Assembly (NCBI GenBank): GCA_021613335.1
Contig: JAJTWR010000308.1
Span: forward strand, 1,046,001 to 1,110,000
DNA length: 64,000 nt
Source of the DNA: Whitmania pigra
Taxonomy: Eukaryota; Annelida; Clitellata; Hirudinida; Haemopidae
Direction: 5' to 3'
The notes under the pieces were generated by a model. That model was not told where the DNA came from. It searched no databases and saw only the letters and a list, made by a program, of their open reading frames with translations. Positions 1 to 12,893 of the stretch are shown piece after piece (within the stretch, counting starts at the first letter, position 1; each line of letters opens with the position of its first letter). Position numbers and translations under genes: made by a program.

Positions 1-304
1 CCACGAACTAAATCCAGGCCAGTCATCAATCAAAACTTCCCTCTGGATTTCCATCAGTACAATAGAAAGCGAACACAAGCAGGTAATATAAGTATCCTTC
101 TACTAGCACATTGTCATCTACAACAGCCTCATAAGCCTAAGTTGTAATTTAAGAAATGTTCCCAATTAAGATAAGAAAAAGTCTCGCTCACAAGTTGCAG
201 CGATGGTGGTGTAAATGATAAAAATATGAAGGATTATTAATAAAATATTAACAACAAAATCTGAGAAATAACTGGGAAACAACTGTTGGAAACATTGTAC
301 ACAC

Positions 305-1830
305 CAACTTTAAATCCTGAACGGACCTGCTCAATGTCCATTCCTGACTGTTCACGAAAGCATCTAAAAAAATGAATATCAATAAACAAACATATTCGCA
401 ATTTGCGTGGTTCATAAAACAACATGCAGAAGTTATCAAAACTCTTTTAAATGCAACCCGATCTCAGCTGCCAGTTCGTGATTAAAGTGCCGTCTGTATA
501 TAATTGAGATTTAATGAAATTGTTTACGATTTAATGAAATTGTTTGCAATTTAATTAACAGTCGCTCGAAGAATTCCATTGGGTAATAGTTTCTTGAGTA
601 GATGGATTGAGGCATGCGACACGACACGAAAGACATGCGCATACGAGCAAACTGAGAAGAAATGAAGTGCCAAAGCACTTGATTGTTGGGTTCAAAACCG
701 CTTTGAATCCTTGAAATGCGTTTAAGTACTCAAGGGGGGCTCAACCCTCTCGACCAAGTAAAAATTCAAGTGGTCTTCACGCAGCTTAGCAGTCGGTGGG
801 TTCATTAACATAAAATGTTTGCAGGTTATTAGCAATTCTGATTTCAAGTTAGTCTAGTCGATGTTAACACTAATGCTATTACGTTATTATTAATTATAGT
901 AAAGATGATTAATTTCTGGAAAATTGATTAAGAAGCAACAATGCAATTGGTTCATTTAGAAGTCAGTCATGGGAAAGTGAATTATTTTCTTCGTCACACA
1001 ATAACTGCATTGTCGCAACAGATTTGTCGAGCAGGAAATAGACCATGAGTATAATGCGTAGTGCGTTCATTGAAGATGCATTAAATGCTTAATGACAACA
1101 GCACGCCTAATCAGTCGTCTTCAATTATAAAAACATTGCCACACTCTAGAGTCTAGACTACACATGCTCTTGTCTTTTAACAAAAAATAAATTAATTAAT
1201 AAAATGTGTCACGACTAGAAAAATCAATCTCAACATTTCAAAAAAGAATATCAACAATTCTAAATCCCCTTCACATTTGCATTGAGTAAGATTTAGTGTG
1301 TTGTTCAGTCATTAGTACTTATTCAGTGAAAATTGCATCAGCAGGTTCCTGGTTAATTCTGAGCATCATCAGCTTATCTATTAACAGATGTTAACATCAT
1401 GAAAGTGGAGACAAATGACAACTTTTTTAAAACATGTTTCAACCATTGTTTGGATCATTTAAGGTCTAATTAATCATAAAAATATTCAAACATGTACTAT
1501 TGAGTAACTAACTCTATTAATGCCAAACATTCAACAATTCAAAAGAAATAAAAACAATATATAATGAGACTCTAATAATAATAAATAATATATGCAAAAT
1601 AAACTATTTTATTTTTCGATGGCTTTATATGAAAATGAACACAATAAATGATAGTGTCAAAAATCTAAAAAATTACCTTCAATTGAAAGTATGTGGTCCC
1701 TTAACTGTTGTTGAACTACGGGGTTATCAATTTCCTCAATGAGATCGTGTATAGCGTAAATACTAGGATGTACGCTTTCAAACCTCTGAATTTCATCCCT
1801 CACAGCTTCAGAAATTGCTGTGGGAGACAT
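305..1830 (-). CDS. AGAP: AGAP (centaurin-gamma) Arf-GAP, first two coding exons, partial
   Basis: AGAP proteins are Arf GTPase-activating proteins with a Ras-like GTPase domain, PH, ArfGAP and ankyrin repeats, acting in endosomal traffic. Exon 1 (1830-1677) encodes the conserved N-terminal block with EIQRFESVHPSIYAIHDLIE, ending at GTAATT. Exon 2 (363-305), after a TTTTTTTAG acceptor, encodes DAFVNSQEWTLSRSV, the signature that precedes the GTPase domain, and ends at GTGTGT in the middle of the K-V-G motif. The split Asp codon closes the frame. The GTPase, PH, ArfGAP and ankyrin exons must lie left of base 1. I chose the Met at 1830; an in-frame Met at 1857 is an alternative. The intron is about 1.3 kb. 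Divergently arranged with the methyltransferase gene at 2670. Confidence 0.85.
364..1676 (-). other. AGAP intron 1, no further gene seen
   Basis: AT-rich intron of the AGAP gene. It contains a small direct duplication near 510-550 (a 20-odd base unit, gatttaatgaaattgttt, twice). I see no coding signal or recognisable mobile element. Confidence 0.6.
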
Positions 1831-1857
1831 GGTGAAACCGCGTTTGTTGGTCAGCAT

Positions 1858-2669
1858 ACCTCCAAGTTATTCTTCATAAATCGAAGTACTAGCATTGAAA
1901 TGATAAGTTACGACGTTATGTAAGTCAAACTTATTTTTGCCTTCAGTTAATGATGTTATTCCTTTTCACAAAAACAAAAAAGTAAAGTACACGCTCTCCC
2001 GAAGATCAGAAACTGCCAAGACCCGTACGTCAACGTCAACTAAAACAATCTGTTTTTCCCAGAGCTAGCTAGCAACCAACGACTTGCGAGAAGTGAATAT
2101 CAGAATTGCAAGCACACAATTTGGAAATAATAATTAAAATCGTACTAATGACAAATTAATTTAAAATAGCATGTTTTAACTTAAACGGTTAAGTTAATTA
2201 AACAGTTAAAATATATTTTCTTGCAAAATTAAAATTTGTGAATATAATGACATTTATAGTTTAAAACGTATAACATATATTTAAACATTGTACATAAAAA
2301 TTATGTAATTTTATAGCATTATTATATACAAATAAAAACACTAAAAGATAATGTTTATACATCCCGAAAGATGGCGCCATGAGTGTATTACAAATTGTGC
2401 AAGGATTGTTTCGGAGTTTTGAATTACTGTTAGCTATTTTCACACGTGGAATTACTTTGCACTGTATGCCTATGTCTGTCTGTAAGCCTAATCGTTGATT
2501 GATTTACTTCCCAAGTTCGATTTTATTTCTCTATCTCTTCGGATCTGCAATATTGTTTTCCTGATGTATTTTATTCCCTGCGGCCTCGAACGTAGAGAGT
2601 AAGTTGCAATTGGAAGTACATTAAATTGGCTTTATGCATTTTTTAATAAAAATTTTTGCGTAAGTAGGA
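1858..2669. promoter_or_regulatory. Divergent intergenic region between AGAP and KMT2C/D-like genes
   Basis: About 0.8 kb separates the AGAP start (minus strand) from the methyltransferase start (plus strand), so both promoters must lie here or nearby. The sequence is AT-rich with short GC-richer patches near 2000-2050 and 2560-2600. No TATA or CpG island can be asserted by eye. Shared control is an inference from head-to-head arrangement only. Confidence 0.4.
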
Positions 2670-5600
2670 ATGGCTAACAAACGAGCTTTAAATGCTGAAG
2701 ATGTAAGGGAATCATGTGCAAAGAAAAGGAAGATTTCAGAGGGAAGTATAGTTTCTCCTCTTCCTCAAATGGATGGGCTTACCGACAGTGCTGATGACAA
2801 AATATTTAGATTTATTCCAAACACTAGTAAAAATGTGAATATTTCACATCCAAACTATGCACCAACTGGCCATCCTGATTTTCCACCAGAAATGCCTCTT
2901 GATGGAAGAAACTTTATGGCTGTGAATAATGTTAACAGATTTATGTCTGAATTTAGATTACCACAAAGACTTCCATCTCCCAAAGAAGATTCTTCGAGGC
3001 ATTTTAGTGAAATACCATTACAATTTGTTAACGATGCTCGCGAAAGGATGCACATGCCACAACAAGGATTTGTCCACCCTACCAATGGTGCTTTTTCCAG
3101 AATGGTCTATCCAAATCATAATAGCTTCAATACTGATCAGAAATTAAAAACAAAAATTAATGATCAATCTTCAGCTAATGAATTTCACCGTTTTGGTCTT
3201 CTTGGTCCAAATATGAATGGCTCGTGTTCGTACTACAATTCATTTTTGGATAAAAGAAAAGACTTTGGTTTGAATAGTGTGCCACTAGTTAACCATCCAG
3301 AAATTATCAGCAATGTTAGAAATTTCCACCCAAATTTTAATAAAGGTGCCAATTTATTCCCCGGTCATTTTCCATACCTTCGCTTACCTAACATTCCTGA
3401 GGGCCCAAATGCTCAAGAATCTTATGCTAATTTCACGCAGTTCAACCATCTACCTCTAATGGCGAGCGGCCATCTTTTCCCCCCTCGTGCTTACGTCCCT
3501 TTTCCTAATCCTGTGCCACATTGGAATCCAGGATCATTGGAGAAAAGAGAATTTGCAAGCAAGGAAATGGCACTTGATGCACCCACAAATAATTCCCTCC
3601 ATTCACTACCAAGATCAGAATATTTGGATAACAAAAGCAATTCTGATAATGCCTCTTATTCGAGAAACTCTAGCGATCCAATGAAAATGATCGAAAACTT
3701 TTCAGCCAGCCACTTCAATTCATCATTTTCAGGGAATTTAAACGCATCAATGCCGAGAGGAGATGATTGGAACAAATCAGAAAAGAAAGACAGGGCAAAT
3801 CAGGAAGTCAGTTTAAAACATTAGATTGTTCAAATTGGTACGACTATTGCCTCAAATGTTTTAATGTTATAATGCAGAAATGCTCAGGTAGGGGTCAACA
3901 ATCTGTAAAGCCAGTGAATCAGGTGCAGAATGATAAAAAGTGCGTGACAATTTGTTTCTTGATTTAGCATCTCGTTCTGTTCGTCTGCTTTTGTTGCATT
4001 ACATTTCACTTAATCTTTATGTTACAGTAAGGAGATGTTAACATCAGATAATACAGCAAAACATTTCTCTAATCTGCCTGAGAAAAGTAAGCAAAATTGT
4101 TTATAATATGATATTTAGAGTTTGATTTTCATATAGGACAAATTTATTAATAATCGTAAGAAACTAAACGGCACAAAAAGAACGGAGAGCAACTGAAGTA
4201 CGAGTCTTGGTTGTACGAGAAAAGGAATGCCCTGAAAGCCAGGCTCACGACGTTGGAACACGAAATGCTTTCCATACCACCGTCAGCTGGCTCTTGTCAA
4301 GAATTGAAGAACCACTTCGAGAGTGCAATTGCCCAACTCAGGAAGGAAGGAGTAGAGCATGAGGAATTGATCAGAGTCTTTGAGTCTACCAAGGCAAATA
4401 TATTATCAATATTTTACATCAACCTTTGGAATGCTCCAAAGCATTTAAAGCTATTACCCAAATTAATCATGATTTCGACATAATCTTAATTAATTTTTGT
4501 TCAAGAGAGATGTTAACCAATTTACAAAGTGAAGATCTCTTTTCAGAATATCAAAGCTGAGAATAAAAGTGACACATCCTGTTCTTCTGTTCATCAAGGT
4601 AAAGAAGAAGGTAATTTTGTGTGGCTTTCCTATGCATTTAAGTTTCATTTTATATTATTAGATAAAATCACCAAGCCTGCAAAATCCAATGGTGCTATTC
4701 AACACTTGAATTCCCAAGTTGCATCACAACCTGCGGCTCCCCAAAGCATATTTGCAGCCCACCCATCATCTTCACACCAGAGAAGTGCCAAAGGTAAGTG
4801 CAAGTATTCTTCAGATGTCCAAGGCCAAGAGATGTTAAATTTCAAATATATTTTGTATAATTAGCTAAATTGTGTGCTTTACCCTTCACTTTTGTTTGAT
4901 TTTATTTCAAGATGACACAGAGCCAACAAATACTTGTAGACCCATTAGTGAGCAAAACACCCATCAGAATTTTCCATTACCTTCCATCATGGAGCCATTA
5001 GTTGCATTCACCTGCAACGTGAACTTAAAGGGCTGGCCCCCAGAAAATGGTAATTGAGGATCTGTTTTATGTTTAATAACGATGTATGCCTTTTCGAATT
5101 TTATATAATTGAAGAAATTAAAGAAAAAGAGCCACTCGTGAATAACAAATTCTTTATCCTTGAAAGATTATTGTTTATTTAAATTTGTCTTTTCATATTG
5201 GAATATTTATACAAAACGATTCTCCGAAATGTCGATTGTCAATTGATTAATGTTGTTTTGAAATGATTTTTCAGAAAAGCCAAAGATAATGGATCTCAAG
5301 CCTGACGTTCATGATGGATTCAAGCCATCGGATGCCTTAAAAGTTTTGGAAAGTCTCCCCCAAGAAGGCTCACATAAAATCCTGAGAATGGAAGACCTGG
5401 GCAAACAAGCAGCATACCACGTGATCGAAAACAACGAAACAGACATTCCAGGTAATTGGCCAAACGATAACAACGAGTTTAGAATTTCGTCGGAATGGCT
5501 TTTCTTGAACAAGAAGCACCTCTTAGCTGTTGAAAGTTGTCACGAGTGCTGCAAGAACTTCGAAAGGATGCCCTTGGTTGAAGAGATTCTTGTCGAGATG

Positions 5601-6345
5601 GGCAAAGAAAAAGTGAAGCATAATTTAAAGTTTTGCAGGGAAAACTGCATGAAAGCCCACCAGGAAAAGAGAAAGATTTGGGAGAGAGACAAAAAGATGC
5701 ATGAGGAATTGATGGAGCAAGATGCTGGCAAGGCAATTAGTAGTGACCTAAACAGCACAATAATCTATGAAGTTGATGCCAACAAAACGCTGCCTCTGGA
5801 CACATCTAAGGAGAACATCCAAGGGGCTTTGGTCGAGTCACCATCTCCGATCAAGAAGTGGAAGGATGCAAAATATGGAACATGGTGCAAGCTCTCCCAC
5901 TTCAAGAAGAAACAGAAGAGGGAGACGATGCTGGGTGAGAAGAAGGATTCAAATGCGATGCACTCCGTCCACATTCCGCCCGGAATCAGGGATAGTCGTA
6001 GCTGCTTCTTGTGCGCCAGAGTCGGAGATGAGGATGGAAATGGCCCCGGAAGGTTGTTGACGGTCGACATCGACAAGTGGGTGCATGCCAATTGTTGCCT
6101 GTGGTCGAGCAACGTCTACGAAGCTCTGGATGGAACATTCGTGGGTTCGAAGAGTCTTAGTGGTTCAACGTGCGCTTGCTGCAACCAGTTGGGTGCTACC
6201 ATAATGTGCTTCCTTCCAAATTGCGGTCTCAAGTTCCATCTTAAGTGTGCCCTTTCTATTGGAGTCTGCTTCCTGGAAAATAAGGTTGACTACTGCATGG
6301 TTTTCATCATTATCGTTATTGATGTTGTTGTTATTGTTATTATTA

Positions 6346-6425
<80 letters not shown>

Positions 6426-9167
6426 GTTTATAATGTTTCCTAGTGTAATTGCATCAGCTTTTATTGATGTTATGCCATGGTCATGAAATTATTATGAACT
6501 GGTCATAAATTTATATACATTCATAAAACATTTCCTTAGACTCATTCTGAGCATTGAGTTTGAGTTTTTTCACATTCCAGGTTACATACTGCAGGCACCA
6601 TTGTCCTAAAAATATGCTTAGTTTGCTTGTTAAGGATATTTCCATCAAGAGAAGGGTCTGTGTTGAAAGACAAGAGAATCAACAAGTTGCAAAGTTTGTG
6701 CATTGTTGTTGCTCGAGTGATTTTGATGCTTATGATTGTGGCTTCTCTTCGATTATGGATTGGTAAATAGTTTGCAGATCCATTGGAGGATCAATTATAG
6801 TTATATTCTGTTAATAATTAAGAGGTAATTTGAATGGTGCAGTGAGTGAAGCATAATTTTTACTAATTGTTGTCCCATCACTTCAACTTATTGGTGCCAT
6901 TTTGTGTTTTCTGTTCTTCAACTAAATTTGTCAATGCTTGTTTCCATTACTTGAATGCTCACTACTTGTTATTTTATTCAGGATGCTCAAAGATGACGAT
7001 CCAGAAAACTTTGCACTGAGATCGGGCAACTTGATCGTTCATAGCATCGGCCACCTTCTTCCACAGTTCATTCACACCTTCAAGTTCAACACGTCCAATA
7101 GCATTTATCCCGTCAGTCATTTTAGAATCAAGTCTTATCGCTTATAATATTGGACTTTGATGCTGATTATTTACATTTTTCTGACTTTCCCAGGTTGGAT
7201 TCAGGAGCGTGAGATTCTACTGGAGCTACAGAAGACTCCATCAAAGGTGCCAATATGTTTGCAGCATTTCTGAAAGGGAGGGTGCGCCAGTGTTCAGGAT
7301 AAGTGTCGAGGAAGAGAAAGAAGATGCCATAGCTTTTGAGTGTGATAATTGCACAGGTTATTCAACCTTTTGTAACTTCATTAGGTTGTCTCCTTGTGGA
7401 AAGAAGCCTCATTTCTTGCATGGTTTGCAGGTGCATGGATGCAAGTACTTGGGCGTCTCGATGCATTGAGGAAGTCCAGCGGACTATCCAGGGTATTCAC
7501 CGAGTACATCAGCGGGGAGGATTTGTTCGGACTCAACGAGCCCGCGATCAGGAGGGTCATTGAATCGGTTGGTCTTGTGGCTTTAATAACTGCTATTGTG
7601 CTATTGTTAAGAATGGGTACACTTTTATGAACATTTATGAGTTGATCAAACAGATACAGAAGTTGATACTGAAAGCTGATATTCTTTTTTGATTGAACTG
7701 ATATTGCATTTATATTTTGAAGTTGCCTGGGGTGGAATTGTTACCAAACTGTAAACTAAAATATGGAAAATCTTCCATGTACATTCCTCCCCTTGCTCCA
7801 AATCCTTCTGGCTGCATTCGATCAGAACCAAAATCAAGAACCCTTTTTAAGAGGTTATTCATATATTTTTGGTGAAATCAAGTACAACTTTTATTCTTTA
7901 AAATCACGCAGTGTCTGCTTTGACATCACTGTTATTGCACCGATGTTTTTTTCAGATCTCATACTCTACTCAGCAATTTCAATGCTGGCTCGTCTGCCAA
8001 GTCGACTTGGTTAGGTTCGGGTGAGTTCAGCATCACCCAATACATGAAGCAGTTTACTGCAACCAAATCTCAGAGATATCGCAGCCTCAAGACAGAGTGG
8101 AGGAATAATGTTTACCTGAGAAGGTCAAATATTCAGGTTTGAAGAATTTTGGTTTTTTATTATTACAAGTTTAATGGATTTTACAACACTGGCATAACTG
8201 ATGATTTCAACTCCGATTTAAAGGGGTTGGGTCTGTTTGCCGGGAGAGAACTGGAACAATTCACGATGGTTATTGAGTACATCGGGGAGATCATCAGGAA
8301 TGAAATTGCAGAAATAAGAGAGAAGATCTACGAGCAGCAGGTGAGCTTTAATTAATTAATTAGTTAATAACTTGCTACATTTGAGATGTAACTCATCTCG
8401 TGCTTCGTTCGCATTCGTCGTCTTTCAAGAACCGGGGTGTCTACATGTTCAGACTGGATGAAAACATGGTCATCGATGCCACAATGACTGGTGGTCCTGC
8501 CAGGTACATCAACCACTGCTGCGATCCAAACTGCTTCACTGAAGTCATTCCCACTGAAAAGGGCAACAAGATTGTCATCATTGCCAAAAGAAAAATTCTC
8601 AGTGGAGAAGAGGTCAGCATTTTCTTATATTTTTTTATGTTATATTTTCTAATTATTTGTACTAGAATGTAGATAAGTGACACAATTTCATTGTGGGGCA
8701 TGTAACAATGTGACCGACTTCAGCAATAAACAGCTTGTTCAGATTTTAATGAAGCCTTATCAGGATGTAGCTCTGTGTGAGGTGTAATTATACCATGCAA
8801 CTTAGGTGCATAATTGATGGATGGTTTGTTCTGCTAAAACATGTTATTGATCAGTGTTGGATGACAATTATCAGCGCAACATAATTTCACAATTCTTTAT
8901 AGCTTTCAACTTTATTATTTCTTTGGTGTTTTGAAAATTAAAAATGATCAGATATGAGAATGTGTAATTTTTGAGTATTGCATAGATACTTTCACAGGAC
9001 GGTGGTTGAAAATGTACTTTATATGAAATAAGTTGATTCAAATGAGTTTGATTAACTTTACAAAACACTTGCAGTTGTCTTACGATTACAAGTTCAACCT
9101 CGAAGATGAGAAAAGCAAAATTCCTTGCCTGTGTGGTGCCGTAAACTGCTTCAAGTGGATGAACTGA
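2670..9167 (+). CDS. KMT2C/D-like (trr): KMT2C/KMT2D/trr-type histone H3K4 methyltransferase, complete, 1379 aa
   Basis: Nuclear enzyme of the COMPASS-like complex that mono-methylates H3K4 at enhancers. Seventeen exons close in frame: 2670-3806, 3878-3939, 4028-4086, 4161-4393, 4547-4598, 4662-4793, 4912-5049, 5275-6284, 6581-6762, 6982-7111, 7194-7356, 7431-7567, 7723-7853, 7956-8136, 8224-8340, 8430-8612, 9075-9167. Residues 1-400 are low-complexity, Pro/Asn-rich. A coiled-coil segment ([16 protein letters not shown]) follows in exon 4. An extended PHD lies at about 846-950 ([20 protein letters not shown]), then FYRN/FYRC at about 1005-1150 ([15 protein letters not shown]), and SET plus post-SET at about 1245-1379 ending [11 protein letters not shown]. 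It lacks the N-terminal PHD clusters and HMG box of vertebrate KMT2C/D, so resembles Drosophila trr. The SET motif reads NHCCDPN, not NHSCxPN. The start is the first in-frame ATG. Confidence 0.9.
4394..4546 (+). other. Probable GC-AG intron in the methyltransferase gene
   Basis: Exon 4 ends ...ACCAAG followed by GCAAAT, and there is no GT dinucleotide from 4394 to the stop of the open frame near 4483. Using GC as donor with the tttcag acceptor at 4541-4546 keeps phase 0 exactly. GC-AG introns are a known minor class; use here is inferred. Confidence 0.6.
6329..6426. repeat. (ATT)n microsatellite in a KMT2C/D-like intron
   Basis: Nearly pure ATT trinucleotides, just downstream of the ePHD exon donor at 6285. 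An apparent open frame reading through it is an artefact of the repeat. Confidence 0.95.
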
Positions 9168-10422
9168 CGTGAATCTGAAGTGATCCCATTAGTTAATGTC
9201 GTTAGTTACTGTGAAACATTCTGCCAAGACATTTTGAGACTGCAGTGTCCTCATTTCAACGAGCTTGATGTCGATTAACGATAAGTTTATATTTTTAAAC
9301 TCTGGATGTTTTTGAATATGCACTTTTCCATCAAGCAGTATTAATAACCATAATTTCTGTGCTGTACATTTTCACGTGTCCCCGACGTACACCGTTGTTA
9401 TGCATATCATGTGCTCTGTTCGTTGCTGAAATCTCAAAGCCATTCTCAATCAGCTAATACTAGTTTTCAATTGATGACTGTTTTTTTTTTATTATTATTA
9501 TTATTCCCTTTTGCTCTGCAGAATTAAACATTTGTACATATCCAAATTGACCAGTACTGCCTGGAATCTATTTGTTAGTGTCTATTCAGGGTGTTTAGTT
9601 TCTACGTTCTTTCTTACTGCGTGATTGAACAAGTTGGAGACTGCGACAAAACTTATGGGTGAGATGAATGGATATTGGCTTGTTGAGTTAATAACATGAG
9701 CTGAAGTGAAGCACTTGTTTTTTATGAATGTTTCTTAGTAAATGCTTTGCTTTAGTTTGGTTAGGGTTCATGTTGAAATGAAATTTATGAGATTAGTATG
9801 TAAATATTCTTAATAGTGTGAATGTTACGACAGAGTTGTGTTACACAGTCGAAAAGGACTTCATTTTGCCATAGGGCTAGGCTCTATTGAATATCATCGC
9901 AACTGGTGGAAAGAAATTTCGTGTCCTGGTCAGAGGGAGGTGGGTGTCTGAGGGAACGAAGTAATGATCGAACAATCGCCAAAGGAAAATATGAGATGAG
10001 TGTTGATCGTCAACGACATGGGGTTCAAGCCAAATTTGGCTTTAATTTGCTATTTAAAGTTACGGAAAAAGATAATCCAGTCACAATACTTATTTATCAA
10101 TTGGGTTGAAGCAATTTTGAGTGTGCTGTTTGTTTTAATTTTTCGGAATTTGTCATAAACCAAATAAAAACCTAACTTTTCTAAGTTTCGTGAGCTTAGT
10201 AGATGAGGAAAGTTTTATTAAAATTGTTTTAAAAGTTAATATCTTTTTGTTACATTGTATTAAAAAACTAGTTTGACTAGCATTTTAATTCTTTGAAAAT
10301 CCAAGATCAACGAAAAATATTAGATTTTATTAAATTCATTTTAATTGATGCTAAGAAAGTAAAAAAACTATGCAACGATAATCTTTATCTAACAAGCACT
10401 TTTTACGAACGGCCAAACTGAT
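9168..10422. other. 3' UTR of the methyltransferase gene and intergenic spacer
   Basis: Holds the 3' end of the methyltransferase transcript; a short T/ATT tract lies at 9482-9505 and an AATTAAA-like signal near 9522. A short open frame (9906-10109) has no recognisable similarity and no splice support, so it is not called as a gene. Confidence 0.5.
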
Positions 10423-11678
10423 TTGGTACATTTCATTAATCATAACCTCAACATGATATCCATGAGGAATAAATTGAACGGAGATATCGCAAAAGTTTTT
10501 ACATCATCCTGTGAAGGAAAAGAAACATTGCCAGTCATTAAAGGCGAAGAATCAGAAGATGTTTTAGGCGGTAAAACAAGCCCAATTTTACAGCAAGTTT
10601 TATCCAAACGTAACAAATGCGATAGTCCATACTGTCAAGGAATATTGCACACGGGAAACGCAAATTGTGAAGAATTTCAACGATGTGCGATATGTTTGGA
10701 AGATTTGGAGAATAAAGAATTGGCATTGTTAAGTGAATGCAATCATGTCTGTTGTGCTAGCTGCATTAAGACATTGAAAAAAAGCCGAAGGTATAAACTC
10801 TTATTCATCATGTAAAGTACCTTGAAATTTTAGATATTTTATTTAAATTTGAATCGCTCGTTAAATAAAATTTGTATCGTTTTACTCGCAGGAAGCAAAT
10901 ATACAACAATAGGGTTCATCATTGTTCGCTTTGTCGCCAGTATTCTTACGGCGCAATTTATACCACAGGGAAATTCGAAGACATTGAAAAAGAAGACCTT
11001 TTTATTGAGCACTTGAACTGTTTTCAGAACGACCCTCACCTCAAAGAGGTTTTAGATTTGCTTAGTCCTCTCTGGCGGGACTTTGTTGAGACGTTATTAA
11101 GAGAACGGATGGATTTTAACTACACACTTCGTTTAGATCGCTATCCAAAGAAAAACATATTATATTACGCACCCAGGTACATTGTTTACAAGATCAGGGG
11201 AGAGGAGGCCATCAGAGCGACTATATTTTACACATTTAAAGGAGTAAACATTCAGGTCATGCTTTCAACGATACTACCCCATTTTGATCAAATCCTCAGC
11301 GACGAATATGCCGATAAAGTTGTAAAATGGCTAAAACTTCAAATGATTTCATCGGCCGAAAATCTCTACAGCAGTATGAATCCAAAATTTCTTAGATTTA
11401 GATATTCACGCAAATTCGAAAAAGTTCACTGTTCAATGAGAGTTCAAAAATTAAACAACTATGAACCAAGTAGTCCAAATCAGGGAATAACAGTGGATGA
11501 ACTTAAGTCGATGCGTCCTTACAACATATTCACCTATCGACACATTATTTCTTATTTCGATTATGTTCTGAGAGAATACTTGTTGCTTCTTGACATTTGT
11601 GAAAATGACTCGAGCAATTTGGACGTGACTGCATTTTCACCGGATGATGACATGAGTACATCGGAAGAAGAAGATTAG
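10423..11678 (+). CDS. RING-finger protein, paralogue A of an unrecognised family, 384 aa
   Basis: Two exons, 10423-10790 and 10892-11678, close in frame across a 101-bp intron that splits the RING. Zinc ligands form a C3HC4 RING: C88, C91, C106, H108, C111, C114, then C134 and C137 encoded after the intron. RING domains usually act as E3 ubiquitin ligases; that role is inferred. The roughly 240-residue C-terminal region matches no family I know but aligns with paralogue B at 22372-23791: CRQYS.GAIYT, DEYADKVV, NP.F.RF, RKF..(V/F)HC. It ends in an acidic Ser/Glu/Asp tail. No signal peptide or TM segment is evident. The start is the upstream Met; Met-11 or Met-14 could be used instead. Confidence 0.8.
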
Positions 11679-11699
11679 GACTTTATTATATAATATATA

Positions 11700-12893
11700 T
11701 ATAGCTGGGCGGTTGTCTCGCTAAAACTCAAAAACGGCTTGACCGACTTCAATAATTTTTTTGTTTTGTTCGTTTCAGTACAGGGGTGGTTAAAAAAATA
11801 AAAAATTGGAAAATTCCACGGAGAGGCCCACAGGGGCTCTTTATCTAAACCCCGTAGCTCTGCAACGGTGCTCCCTGCAAAAAAGTTTCAGTTCCAAAGT
11901 TATAGAACTCCCCGAATTTAGACACTGCTCTTTATTGTCCTTAAAATGATTTATAACTAACTTTTTAGTTGCTCAATTAGGCTATTCTTCTGCGCGGACT
12001 TTTTTTTAGCCACTTTAACTTTTATTTGCGGTCGAGCTGATTGTTGAATTTCATGCCAAAGTTACCAGCAGTTGCTCATTTCCGCATATCTTCCAGAAAG
12101 CAAGATCATTCGGAAACAGCTTTGAGTTGCCTCTTTTACCTTTTCGTGTCGCATCAAATTTTGTTGGGCAACAACATAATGAAATTCGTATTGCAAATTC
12201 ATAAGTTATCTCACACATGCAAGCGGAATTAGAATTCTAGAAAGTATAAAAAACCTTCATATCCTTACAAAGGGTTTTTTAAATTTTAGAATTTAATTTT
12301 AATCAATTAACCAACATTGGTAATTATAAACATTAAGTACTAAAAATGCAGTAATAATGACATCTTTAAACATTTTAAATTGTTTTTTTAGAACATTCTT
12401 CTTCGTTTGATAAAAAATATTGTGCATAATCTATTTTTTTAGATTTTCAGAAAGTAAATGTTGGAATTTTATTGGTACGCAACTCGGAAGGAAACCTCGG
12501 CATAATGAAACCTTCAGAATACTAATAAGAATCTAATGAGATCCCTTAATTGTAAGATAAGTCCTAAGAGAGAGGGGGAGAGAAATAGAGCATGAAACTC
12601 CTAAAGCCATGAGTTGAATTCTCTGCTTCAAGATAGTTCCACTACATTTCAGTTTGAGAATGAGGTCTAGTTAAGTATATTCATTGAAATTACTTGATTA
12701 TCTGCTAATCCTATTCGTTAATTTATAAAAATATATTCTCACAGACTCTTTGTCAGCATGTCTTAACGGTTTCGGTCGATCTGAATAGGGCTTACGTAAC
12801 AATTTGTAGCTACTTAAATGGATCAGGTTTTCAGATTGTTTTGTTGACAACCTTATGCTGCCGCTTCAGAAAGAACGCGGTTTTTAACAAAAC
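11700..12893. other. Intergenic, with a transposon-tail-like segment at about 11700-12000
   Basis: The first 300 bp contain a segment reading ctcaaaaacggcttgaccga followed by a T-rich run, of the type that recurs in animal transposon ends, with GC-richer text up to about 11930. The rest is AT-rich. A short open frame at 12041-12232 has no support. The family cannot be assigned by eye. Confidence 0.35.

Noticed and set aside
1..60. Possible third AGAP exon on the minus strand (frame reading EIQREVLIDDWPGF)
   Set aside because: Only a loose resemblance to the stretch after the GTPase P-loop, and the P-loop exon that must come first is absent between it and exon 2.
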